Assembly (NCBI RefSeq): GCF_003026355.1
Contig: NZ_PYON01000008.1
Location: forward strand, 124,001 to 188,000
Direction: 5' to 3'
Source: Photobacterium kishitanii
Lineage (GTDB): Bacteria; Pseudomonadota; Gammaproteobacteria; Enterobacterales; Vibrionaceae
DNA length: 64,000 nucleotides
Shown here: piece after piece, positions 54,302-62,343 of the stretch
Layout: each line of letters opens with the position of its first letter
Numbering within the stretch: position 1 is the first letter of the stretch
The notes under the pieces: generated by a model
What the model saw: only the letters and a program-made list of their open reading frames with translations
Database searches by the model: none
What the model was told of the DNA's origin: nothing
Translations under genes and position numbers: made by a program

Positions 54302-54832
54302 TTATTTACATAATATTGTTTCAGGTTGACCAATAATGAGTGCATTGAGTTCTACCCATAAATCATCGCAAAGACCAGGACGGTATACTGCTTCTTTGAA
54401 AGCAGGATGTTCATGTTGATACATTTTGTAATGGCGCGGCGAGCTTTGACTGCTTGAGCGTACATTCGCTAAACGATCACAAACCTTCACAATTAATGCT
54501 AAACGCGCAGCATCTTCTTTAACATTTAAAGCTGCTAATCGTTGATTAATTTCTAATTTTCGCTTGGCACGATCTTCTAATTTAACATCTGTAACATAGT
54601 TAACAGCGTCTGCAATAGTAAAACCAAAACGATCAGCTAACTCATCAAAACTTGTGTCAGTATCTTCAATTATATCATGCAGTTGAGCTACAATCATTGC
54701 ATCTAAACCAAATGGTTGAGCTAGTTTTGCAACCGCATTAAGGTGAACGGTATATGGAAACTCACCATATCTCTGATCTCCATGACGACTTTTTGCAAAT
54801 GCTTGTGCAACTAAATAACGACTATCCATCAA
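54302..54832 (-). CDS. HD-domain phosphohydrolase, SpoT/MESH1-like
   Basis: 176-aa HD hydrolase with GDQRYGEFPYTVHLNAVAKL (first histidine), the HD pair in AQLHDIIEDTD and KVCDRLANV further on, the pattern of small alarmone hydrolases and other RelA/SpoT-type HD proteins. No synthetase domain. It may remove pyrophosphate from (p)ppGpp-like nucleotides (inference). Confidence 0.75.
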   Translation of the reverse strand: MMDSRYLVAQAFAKSRHGDQRYGEFPYTVHLNAVAKLAQPFGLDAMIVAQLHDIIEDTDTSFDELADRFGFTIADAVNYVTDVKLEDRAKRKLEINQRLAALNVKEDAARLALIVKVCDRLANVRSSSQSSPRHYKMYQHEHPAFKEAVYRPGLCDDLWVELNALIIGQPETILCK

Positions 54833-54924
54833 TGCTTCCTCGGGACTTTTTTATTTTAATGCGTCATTGTAGAAGTAAAACATACCTTGATGCTAGTCGT
54901 TTATTTGAAATGAAATGATCCAAA

Positions 54925-54954
54925 AATAAAAAGAGCCTCTCGACTCTTTTTATT
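54925..54954 (-). terminator. Terminator of yoaH-like gene
   Basis: AATAAAAAGAG / CTCTTTTTATT stem with an 8-nt loop, just beyond the stop of the gene at 54985. Confidence 0.75.
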
Positions 54955-54984
54955 TATTAGATAGTTACGAATGATATCTTAATG

Positions 54985-55170
54985 TTACTCTTCTTCATCA
55001 GCCGGAAGTTCACCTGCGGCCTGACGGCGCTTCATGTCAGCCTCACGAATTTCGTGAGCGACAATCATGATAGCTTCACCGCTGCTGATACCTTTAGCCA
55101 TAAGATCATGAATACGCTCAGCAGCTACTTGTTGTTCTGCATGCGTTAATGTCGGCGTGTGATTATACAT
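54985..55170 (-). CDS. YoaH/UPF0181 family protein
   Basis: 61-aa protein with the complete family pattern: [36 protein letters not shown] and an acidic tail. Function unknown; conserved in gammaproteobacteria. Stand-alone gene. Confidence 0.9.
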   Translation of the reverse strand: MYNHTPTLTHAEQQVAAERIHDLMAKGISSGEAIMIVAHEIREADMKRRQAAGELPADEEE

Positions 55171-55254
55171 ATCATTCTTCTTAACTTCGTAATCGGATGA
55201 GTATTTTAGAAGTAAAGTGAAACAATGTCACTGTTTATCCTCGCTGATATCAGA

Positions 55255-56454
55255 TTAACCAGGATGACCATCAACACGAGCTCTAGTGAGTACAGGAAAA
55301 TAAATCACAGTAAAAATAGTAAAAGAAATTACCCATAAAATAGCAGAAATAACATACGCATCTAATACAGAAATCGGCATTAATACCACCAATAACGTTC
55401 GCGTTAACAGTGAACAGAATAAGCTAATAAACGCAATAGTCATCCAGCGCCCTACCTGTAATTTACGTCCTGTATGTCCTAATGAAACACGCGCCATCAT
55501 CGCAAGTATCATTGCCCCAATACCACCAATAGCGATCAAATGAATACCTATTGTCGGGCTCATATTACTATTTAGGTAGCTCCCACCAAGCCACGCTAAG
55601 CCGAGAATCAATGATAAATAAGCACCATGTAATGACCATAACAAAGGCACTCTCATGGTTTTGATACTACGCCAACGACAAAAACGCACTAAATTAGTCA
55701 CAGCAGCAATAATATACACTATTGCCAATAAACTCGATGGAACGTCACCTGGATAAATAGTAACTATCAACAATATCCAAATGGGAATTAGCGCTGCATA
55801 TTCTATTACTGAAATTCTTGTGATCGTTGCGGTTTTTGTTCCTCGCGATGTGAAAAATGGAATAACTCTCCCTCCAACAACTAGCACCACAGCCGCAATA
55901 ATCGTTAACGTTGCTAATGCAGTTGCTTTTAAATCATCAGGGATAACCTTAAGTACCATCAAGTGATATTTTACATTTAATAAAGTAAACATCATTAGAA
56001 CAGGTATAAAAAATACATTGCGCCACTGCTTGACTCGAATAATTGGTATAGCTAAAAAAATAGTTGCGACGACAATCCAAGCACAATCAACGATCATCCA
56101 TAAATAACTCGGCGTTGAAAAAATTAACCCTAAGCGCGCAATTAGCCATAAACTAAATAAAAATGCTAACTTGGCGCCTTTTACCCCCGTTTGTCCAGTC
56201 CACGTCTGCACTGCCGTCAATAAAAAGCCAACAATGACTGCACCAGCAAAGCCAAATAACATTTCATGGCTATGCCACCATAATGGATTACCATACATCA
56301 ACTGACTAATATGAGTATTACCCGACCAAAATAAGCCCCATAATGCTATTGAAACGACAGCATAAACTGCAGCCCCTATAAAAAACGGACGAAATGCGAG
56401 CCTAAATATAGGGGGGATTTTTTCTTCTTTTGCCCGGTCAATAATTTGCATCAT
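55255..56454 (-). CDS. NnrS-family membrane protein (nitric-oxide response)
   Basis: 399-aa protein with about twelve membrane helices and the NnrS signature IFRLAFRPFFIGAAVYAV at the start, then NPLWWHSHEMLFGFAGAV with its histidines, a haem/copper site in this family. NnrS protects against nitrosative stress. A near-palindrome typical for the NO sensor NsrR lies in the promoter region, supporting NO control. Confidence 0.9.
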   Translation of the reverse strand: MMQIIDRAKEEKIPPIFRLAFRPFFIGAAVYAVVSIALWGLFWSGNTHISQLMYGNPLWWHSHEMLFGFAGAVIVGFLLTAVQTWTGQTGVKGAKLAFLFSLWLIARLGLIFSTPSYLWMIVDCAWIVVATIFLAIPIIRVKQWRNVFFIPVLMMFTLLNVKYHLMVLKVIPDDLKATALATLTIIAAVVLVVGGRVIPFFTSRGTKTATITRISVIEYAALIPIWILLIVTIYPGDVPSSLLAIVYIIAAVTNLVRFCRWRSIKTMRVPLLWSLHGAYLSLILGLAWLGGSYLNSNMSPTIGIHLIAIGGIGAMILAMMARVSLGHTGRKLQVGRWMTIAFISLFCSLLTRTLLVVLMPISVLDAYVISAILWVISFTIFTVIYFPVLTRARVDGHPG

Positions 56455-56461
56455 ACTACCT

Positions 56462-56498
56462 CACTGTAAACATGCATAAATTATACATGTTTGCAGTG
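56462..56498. promoter_or_regulatory. NsrR-like operator ahead of nnrS
   Basis: A 37-bp palindrome, CACTG-t-AAACATG-c-ATAA around a central base with the complementary arms, only two mismatched positions. It resembles the NsrR recognition form (ATGCAT...ATACAT) and sits immediately upstream of the nnrS start. Confidence 0.75.
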
Positions 56499-56545
56499 AT
56501 ATTTCTACTTTTTCACTGTTTACTTTTATTTGTCTGAATTTAAAA

Positions 56546-56582
56546 CAAAAAAATAGCTACTACATGACTGTAATAGCTATTT
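56546..56582 (-). terminator. Terminator of the vxr operon
   Basis: AAATAGCTA / TAGCTATTT stem; the minus strand continues into a long T-run, 14 bp after the vxrC-like stop. Confidence 0.7.
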
Positions 56583-56596
56583 AGCTTTGAATATGC

Positions 56597-57481
56597 TTAA
56601 TCATCTTCGCCGACATAGTCAACGGGACGAGTGATTCGTTGAATATCTAATATCGAAATTTCACCCTGCCAACGTGTTTTCACGACACCAACACTAAGCC
56701 AATAACGACCTTCAGGAAGACTCAATTTCGGCAATGATGTAGGCCAATTTGAATCAGACTCTTGACTCCAAATTGCATGCCATGTTGTATCATTAAGATC
56801 ATACAATTTAATGTTTAAAGTAGGCGATGGACAATTACCATTATTTTTTTCGATATTATCAATTCGCCATGTTTTACTGTCTTTCCAACTAATTTGTTGT
56901 TTATCAGCTGGTGCAGTTAGAACAATCCATCCAATCCATGGTGGCTTATTTTCAGCGGTAATAGATAGCTTGTATAAACCTGCTGATACAGGTTCATCTA
57001 AACGTTGTGTTTCAACAGAAAAATATCCGCCATCATCGATAAATGGTGCGCCTTGCAATAAGGTCTTATTTGGCCATTTAGTCAGACTAATATTAGTAAT
57101 ATCACTGCGTGTAAGACCAACAACAGAAATTTTCAATAATTGTTGATTTAGGTTCTGCTCAACTTGGCGTTCAATCGATAATTTCGATAACCATGTCGGT
57201 AAAACCTTACGCTCAAGGCTATGTCCACAATCTTCACTAATAGCAAGATTAAGCAACTGATCGAGATTATTAGCTTTAACACTATTTGGCGATTGCTGCC
57301 ATGCTTGGATAATCGTTTGAAAAACGGCGGCGGTATTATCTTCAAGTAATTCTTTATGTGCCATCGTATAAAGATCTTTGGAGATAAACCAATCAGACGA
57401 TGCAAATGCACTCGATGAAAACAACATCGAGTGCATTAACAATAATCCCATAAGCCAGCGTTTGGGCTTTTTAATTCTCAT
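56597..57481 (-). CDS. vxrC: VxrC-like exported protein (DUF2861)
   Basis: 294-aa exported protein (signal peptide ending AFA) lying last in the vxrA-vxrB-vxrC order. DUF2861 proteins occupy this place in Vibrio genomes. The mature protein has an N-terminal helical part and a beta-rich second half (WIGWIVLTAPADKQQ, LPEGRYWLSVGVVKTRW). Role unknown, probably connected with cell-envelope sensing. Confidence 0.7.
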   Translation of the reverse strand: MRIKKPKRWLMGLLLMHSMLFSSSAFASSDWFISKDLYTMAHKELLEDNTAAVFQTIIQAWQQSPNSVKANNLDQLLNLAISEDCGHSLERKVLPTWLSKLSIERQVEQNLNQQLLKISVVGLTRSDITNISLTKWPNKTLLQGAPFIDDGGYFSVETQRLDEPVSAGLYKLSITAENKPPWIGWIVLTAPADKQQISWKDSKTWRIDNIEKNNGNCPSPTLNIKLYDLNDTTWHAIWSQESDSNWPTSLPKLSLPEGRYWLSVGVVKTRWQGEISILDIQRITRPVDYVGEDD

Positions 57482-57499
57482 GGAATACGGACCTAAACC

Positions 57500-58159
57500 T
57501 TATGGTTTCATTCGGTATCCGACACCACGTAGTGTTTCAATCTCAATATCAGGCAATTTTTGACGTAATTGCAAAATATGAGTATCAACGGTACGTGTTG
57601 TTGGGTAATGGTTGTAACCCCAAACTTGATCTAATAATTCATCACGAGTAAACACACGGCCTGCATTCTTAGCTAAGAATACTAACAGCTCAAATTCAGT
57701 ACGTGTCAAAGTCACACTTTCACTTCCATGAAAAACTTCACGGCTTTCTTGATTAATGCGAATATTACCCACAGAAATAATATTAATGGCTGCCATATCG
57801 CCATCTTCACCACGAAGATGTACTCGAACGCGTGCTAGCAATTCTTCTTCAGCAAATGGCTTAGTTAAATAGTCTTTTGCACCTGAATCTAACCCGATTA
57901 CTTTATCGTTAATTGAAACCATTGCTGTTAGTAAGATAACAGGAACATGTTTCTTTTTTAGCCAACCTGATAAATAGTCGAGTGAATCACCTTCCGGTAA
58001 TTGACGATCAAGTACAACAAGATCAGCATCTTTCCATAATGCATCGACTTTAGTGGCACAATCTGCATATAAGCAATTGTATCCAGCTTGCCTTAGGCAA
58101 TCGAGTAAACCATCAGCAAGGTTACGGTCATCCTCAACCAGTAGCAGAGTTTGATTCAC
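57500..58159 (-). CDS. vxrB: VxrB-like response regulator (OmpR family)
   Basis: About 219-aa regulator: receiver domain with phospho-acceptor D51 (ADLVVLDRQLPEG) and conserved VEDD near the start and LTKPF later, then an OmpR-type winged helix (LTRTEFELLVFLAKN, DTHILQLRQKL). GTG start at 58159 chosen because TTGGAGATACC gives a good ribosome site; it overlaps the kinase gene by 26 bp. VxrB controls type VI secretion, biofilm and wall-damage response in V. cholerae. Confidence 0.85.
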   Translation of the reverse strand: MNQTLLLVEDDRNLADGLLDCLRQAGYNCLYADCATKVDALWKDADLVVLDRQLPEGDSLDYLSGWLKKKHVPVILLTAMVSINDKVIGLDSGAKDYLTKPFAEEELLARVRVHLRGEDGDMAAINIISVGNIRINQESREVFHGSESVTLTRTEFELLVFLAKNAGRVFTRDELLDQVWGYNHYPTTRTVDTHILQLRQKLPDIEIETLRGVGYRMKP

Positions 58160-59573
58160 ACGGTATCTCCAAAATAAACGTTGTAGGTGGACCAATGAGT
58201 TTCATTCGGCCTCCCATTCTATTAATCATCGATTCAACAATTGTTAAGCCAAGACCTAAGCCTTTAGAGCTAACAAACGGTTTTCTTAAACGAGACCAAT
58301 CTTTTGCGCCTAATTGCCCTTCATCTTGAACAACCAGTTTCAAAATCCCATTTTTATACGATGACGATAAACTAACTGGTGCTACACCATATTTATGAGC
58401 ATTAGACAATAAGTTATCAAGACAAGTCCCTAGCCAATAAATATTAACAAGAACGCTTCTATCCTCGCCTAATTTAAGTATAACATCATATTTTTCAGCA
58501 ACATAACTTAGCCATTCATTCAGTGATTCAATTTCTTGAACACTTAACTGCTGTTGATTAGCTTGAAGGTAGTCTTTACTCGCTTCAGCTAATTGACGTA
58601 ATCGTCGAGAATCTTCAGTTAAACGGCGGAATTCGTCATATAAACCTTCTGGCAACTCATCAAAATGACGTCGAAAACCTTCAACAGTCATTGCTAAGCT
58701 CGCAATTGGAGTACGTAATTCATGTGTTAATATTTGTAATACTAACATCCGCTCTTCCATCGTTCGGCGGCGGATTCTGAATCGGTAAATACCCCAACTC
58801 AATAATAATCCAGCATTCATCACAAGTAAGCCTATCAACAAATAATAGGTTACATGTGACTTATTATCTTCACGCCAACAAATATTGCCGTTTTTCGCTA
58901 GACAAAAATCATTTTGATCCAAGCGTTTAAAGTGCAATTGGTAGCGATTAAGCATTTTAGACCATGTTACTTGATCAAAAACACGGTATTCATTGTCATT
59001 GCGAACCCAAAGTTCGCCATTAGATATAAAAAATTGTGCGCCAGAAATAAATGCATGGATCTCATCATTATTCATTCGCTGCAATCGTCCTAGAATCGTT
59101 GTTGCTGCTGCGATTGGACGTTCTTTTATATGTAAATATTTGCTGTACTTGATCGCCATATCCGGATGTTGCTGAATATAGCGATATGCATAACTACCAC
59201 CACCGGGATGAATATACCCTGAACGTACAAACCAACTCGATGGTAATTGTGTTTTAAAACAAATAGCACGAGTAAATACAACAGGTTGAGTAACTAATGG
59301 CGATAATGGCCATGGTCCCTTACAAGTTAACGAATTATGATACAACTGACGCAGTGCATTCAGTGGATATTCACTCGTTTGCGGTAGTAGTGTTTCAGGC
59401 ACCAATAATGGCCCTGGATATAAGCTCTGAAGTTTACGAAAATCGTATGTTGCTAAAGGCTTACGTTTCAATATATCAGAACGAACCGCATTTAACCGTT
59501 CTGGAAATGTTTGAGCTTCTGCAAGTGACGCTGCAGAAAAGAATAAAGAAAAGACTAATACATACGTTTTCAT
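58134..59573 (-). CDS. vxrA: VxrA-like sensor histidine kinase (DUF3404 sensor)
   Basis: 479-aa kinase: signal peptide, a DUF3404 periplasmic sensor domain (FRKLQSLYPGPLLVPETL, SGYIHPGGGSYAYRYIQQ), one membrane helix, H-box ILTHELRTPIASLAMTVE and an ATPase end with GLGLGLTIVESMINRMGG. This matches VxrA/WigK of Vibrio, which responds to cell-wall damage. First gene of the vxrABC order on this strand. Confidence 0.9.
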   Translation of the reverse strand: MKTYVLVFSLFFSAASLAEAQTFPERLNAVRSDILKRKPLATYDFRKLQSLYPGPLLVPETLLPQTSEYPLNALRQLYHNSLTCKGPWPLSPLVTQPVVFTRAICFKTQLPSSWFVRSGYIHPGGGSYAYRYIQQHPDMAIKYSKYLHIKERPIAAATTILGRLQRMNNDEIHAFISGAQFFISNGELWVRNDNEYRVFDQVTWSKMLNRYQLHFKRLDQNDFCLAKNGNICWREDNKSHVTYYLLIGLLVMNAGLLLSWGIYRFRIRRRTMEERMLVLQILTHELRTPIASLAMTVEGFRRHFDELPEGLYDEFRRLTEDSRRLRQLAEASKDYLQANQQQLSVQEIESLNEWLSYVAEKYDVILKLGEDRSVLVNIYWLGTCLDNLLSNAHKYGVAPVSLSSSYKNGILKLVVQDEGQLGAKDWSRLRKPFVSSKGLGLGLTIVESMINRMGGRMKLIGPPTTFILEIPCESNSATG

Positions 59574-60096
59574 GCTTTTAGTTTAACATTATAGAACAGT
59601 GTTTTGTCAAAAAAATGTCAGAGCAATAACCACTTAAACCTATTGCTTTTTAACTTCCAAAAATTGACTCGAAACGCATTCTTTTGTTTATTAATAAAAA
59701 AAGCTACTCAACCTTGAGTAGTTTTATTCATACTACGGATATTTTTATAGATGTACAAGAATAGATAAACATGATGTTTTCATCATGCCAAACACTATAT
59801 GCGCACACTACAATATAATGATTCAAATAACATTAATACCTCATGAGTGAGTTAGCTCTAAGGTACAGATTAGCAGCCTCTATTTATAATCACACAACAA
59901 CTATAACCAACTGAATAAAAACACAAAAAAACCAAAGTATAATGATAAACTATACTTTGTATTATAAACATGTGAATATCTTATTTTTCTCGTTTTAAGA
60001 TCTACATCATGTTTTGCTAAACAGCATAATTTAACTGATTAGTTATTATGACTAAAGCAACCTCTCCCTTAATATGAAATTTCAACTTTATAATCA
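59574..60096. other. Intergenic region between vxrA and the LysR gene
   Basis: About 520 bp without a gene. It holds two hairpins: CTACTCAA/TTGAGTAG near 59704-59721 next to A/T runs (likely a terminator on the minus strand) and AAAGTATA/TATACTTT near 59935-59959. No other feature seen. Confidence 0.5.
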
Positions 60097-61035
60097 TCAG
60101 TTCGATTCATTTAACACCTGATTAGGATGAGGAGAAACAATAGGATTCATTTTAGTCAAAGGCAAAGTGGTTAATAAATATTCTAAAAAAGCCGTAAACT
60201 TAGGCGTTAACCGCTGGCTTACTGGGTAGACAATATGGATATCAATATCTGAAGCTTGGTATTGATCCAATACTCGAATAAGTTTTCCTGTATCTAGTGC
60301 ATGAGCAACCATCGGATAAGGTTGTAATGTAATACCTAGCCCTTGAATTGCCGCAAGCAATTGTGCTTGACCATTATCAATAATCAATCGTGAATGTAGG
60401 TTCACCATAAAATCACCGTCATTGCCATGAAAACGCCACATTTTTTTACTTTCTGATAGATGACTATGCAGACATTGATGATTATTGAGATCTAGTGGAT
60501 GGTTTGGAATTCCATGCTGCTGTAAATAAAGTGGCGAAGCACAGGGGATATTTTTATAACTGATCAATTTTCGAGCAATTAATCGACTGTTTTCAATCTC
60601 ACCAAGACGAATAACCGCATCAAAACCTTCATTAATCAGATCAACACTACGATTTGTAAGTACTAATTCAATATCGATCTCATGGTAATCGTGCATAAAT
60701 TTCGCGATAACTGGCGTAAGTATGTACCCAACGGTAATTGACGAAGCGATCTTAATTAGGCCTCTTGGTGCATTTAAAAAACGAGAAGCTTCATCTTCTG
60801 CTGCTTTAAGTTCAGCTAATACTGTTTTACAGCGTTGATAGTATTGCTGCCCTAGTTGAGTAAGACTTTGCTGTCTTGTTGATTTATTAAGTAATTTTGC
60901 CCCTAAGCGTTGTTCTAAATGGCGAACGTGTTTTCCAACCATTTGTGGGCTCATTTGTTGTTCTTCTGCAACAGCAGAAAATGACCCTAATTCTACAGCC
61001 TGAACAAAGACTAACATACTGGTAAATCTATCCAT
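60097..61035 (-). CDS. LysR-family regulator (AaeR-like)
   Basis: 312-aa LysR protein: HTH in GSFSAVAEEQQMSPQMVGKHVRHLEQRLGA and a full co-inducer domain. It is divergent from an AaeX-AaeA-AaeB-like efflux operon about 190 bp away, as aaeR is in E. coli, so control of aromatic-acid efflux is likely. Protein body is typical of AaeR relatives. Confidence 0.85.
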   Translation of the reverse strand: MDRFTSMLVFVQAVELGSFSAVAEEQQMSPQMVGKHVRHLEQRLGAKLLNKSTRQQSLTQLGQQYYQRCKTVLAELKAAEDEASRFLNAPRGLIKIASSITVGYILTPVIAKFMHDYHEIDIELVLTNRSVDLINEGFDAVIRLGEIENSRLIARKLISYKNIPCASPLYLQQHGIPNHPLDLNNHQCLHSHLSESKKMWRFHGNDGDFMVNLHSRLIIDNGQAQLLAAIQGLGITLQPYPMVAHALDTGKLIRVLDQYQASDIDIHIVYPVSQRLTPKFTAFLEYLLTTLPLTKMNPIVSPHPNQVLNESN

Positions 61036-61223
61036 AACTATTCACTTTGTGACTTTAGTCCAAAAAATTAGAAACTGTCAGTTTCGAGATTAAGTGTTAT
61101 TTGAGTGTTTATGTTCTTCATAGTAGCGAATAAAATGCCGAAATAATATTCCCATGGTGAATACTCTCCCGTTATAAATGATCGCTCTATTTTTAACACC
61201 TAATAATAACTACAGAGAAAAGT

Positions 61224-61442
61224 ATGGTTACTTTGTTTTCCCCGCATCAAATAGTCCTTGGAGGATTCAGCTTGCCGCCATTATTGGTGTCGGGATTGTT
61301 AGCATTAGCTTGCACCTCCATCACCATACGTATTTTGAATAAGGTACGATGGCACCGTTTTTTTGTGTCACCACCTTTGGTTGAGCTGTCGTTAACAATT
61401 ATTTACACCGTGTTGATTGGCACGTTTGTTATTCCTTCTTAA
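61224..61442 (+). CDS. AaeX-like DUF1656 protein
   Basis: 72-aa membrane protein with two helices and the DUF1656 entry HQIVLGGFSLPPLLVSGLLAL. AaeX-type proteins accompany aae efflux pumps. First gene of the three-gene operon. Confidence 0.8.
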   Translation: MVTLFSPHQIVLGGFSLPPLLVSGLLALACTSITIRILNKVRWHRFFVSPPLVELSLTIIYTVLIGTFVIPS

Positions 61443-61461
61443 CCTTAAAGTTGTTTGACTC

Positions 61462-62343
61462 ATGAATTTAATTAGACGAATTGGTTTTACTGTAGTATTG
61501 GTATTATTAGCGATTGCCGCCATTATTTGGAAATATCAGCAGTATTTGATGAATCCTTGGACACGCGATGCGCAAGTTCAGGCACAAGTTATAACAATAG
61601 CACCACGTGTAACGGGGCCAATTGTGGCTTTAAACATCAGTGATAATGAAAAAGTGACCGTTGGGCAGTCTTTATTCAATATAGATTCAAGTACTTATAA
61701 AGTCGCCCTAGCCCAAGCTAAGGCATCATTAACCCAGGCTAAAGTTTCGGTATCTGAAGCTAGTGAGCAATTTAATCGCTCATTTGCAATGAATCGAGTA
61801 GACCCTGGTGCTGTGTCAAAGTTAAAAATTATTAGTTTACAAAATAACCTTAGCTCAGCAGAAGCAGAGGAACAGCAAGCACAAGCCAAAGTAGATCAAG
61901 CTCAACTCAATGTGAATTTCACGCAAGTTAAAGCCCCTGTTAGCGGCTACATTACCAATTTAAAAGTACAACTAGGTACACAGGTAGTGGCGAATAAACC
62001 GGTTGTTGCTTTAATTGATAACAAAACATTTTGGATTCAAGCTTTCTTCAAAGAAACTGACGTTCAGCACATTCATCCAGGATCGCATGCAGTGGTAACC
62101 TTAATGGGTTACCCAAATAGCCCTATAAATGGCACTGTAACCAGTATTGGTTTTGGTATTAACCCTGAAAACCCAACCTACAACGATAACTTATTGCAAA
62201 ACGTTAACCCAACATTTGAGTGGATTCGTTTAGCACAACGTCTTCCTGTTCGTATCCATTTAGACACACTCCCGAAAAATGTCGTGTTACGTGTTGGTAC
62301 TTCCGCTTCTGTTATTATTAAGCAGCATGAGTCACAACAGTGA
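61462..62343 (+). CDS. AaeA-like membrane fusion protein (HlyD family)
   Basis: 293-aa periplasmic adaptor: N-terminal membrane helix, MNPWTRDAQVQAQVITIAPRVTGPI, coiled-coil hairpin (AKASLTQAKVSVSEASEQF to SSAEAEEQQAQAKVDQA), then FTQVKAPVSGYITNLKVQ barrel and GTSASVIIK end. The closing stop overlaps the next start (GTGA), so pump genes are coupled. Confidence 0.9.
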   Translation: MNLIRRIGFTVVLVLLAIAAIIWKYQQYLMNPWTRDAQVQAQVITIAPRVTGPIVALNISDNEKVTVGQSLFNIDSSTYKVALAQAKASLTQAKVSVSEASEQFNRSFAMNRVDPGAVSKLKIISLQNNLSSAEAEEQQAQAKVDQAQLNVNFTQVKAPVSGYITNLKVQLGTQVVANKPVVALIDNKTFWIQAFFKETDVQHIHPGSHAVVTLMGYPNSPINGTVTSIGFGINPENPTYNDNLLQNVNPTFEWIRLAQRLPVRIHLDTLPKNVVLRVGTSASVIIKQHESQQ

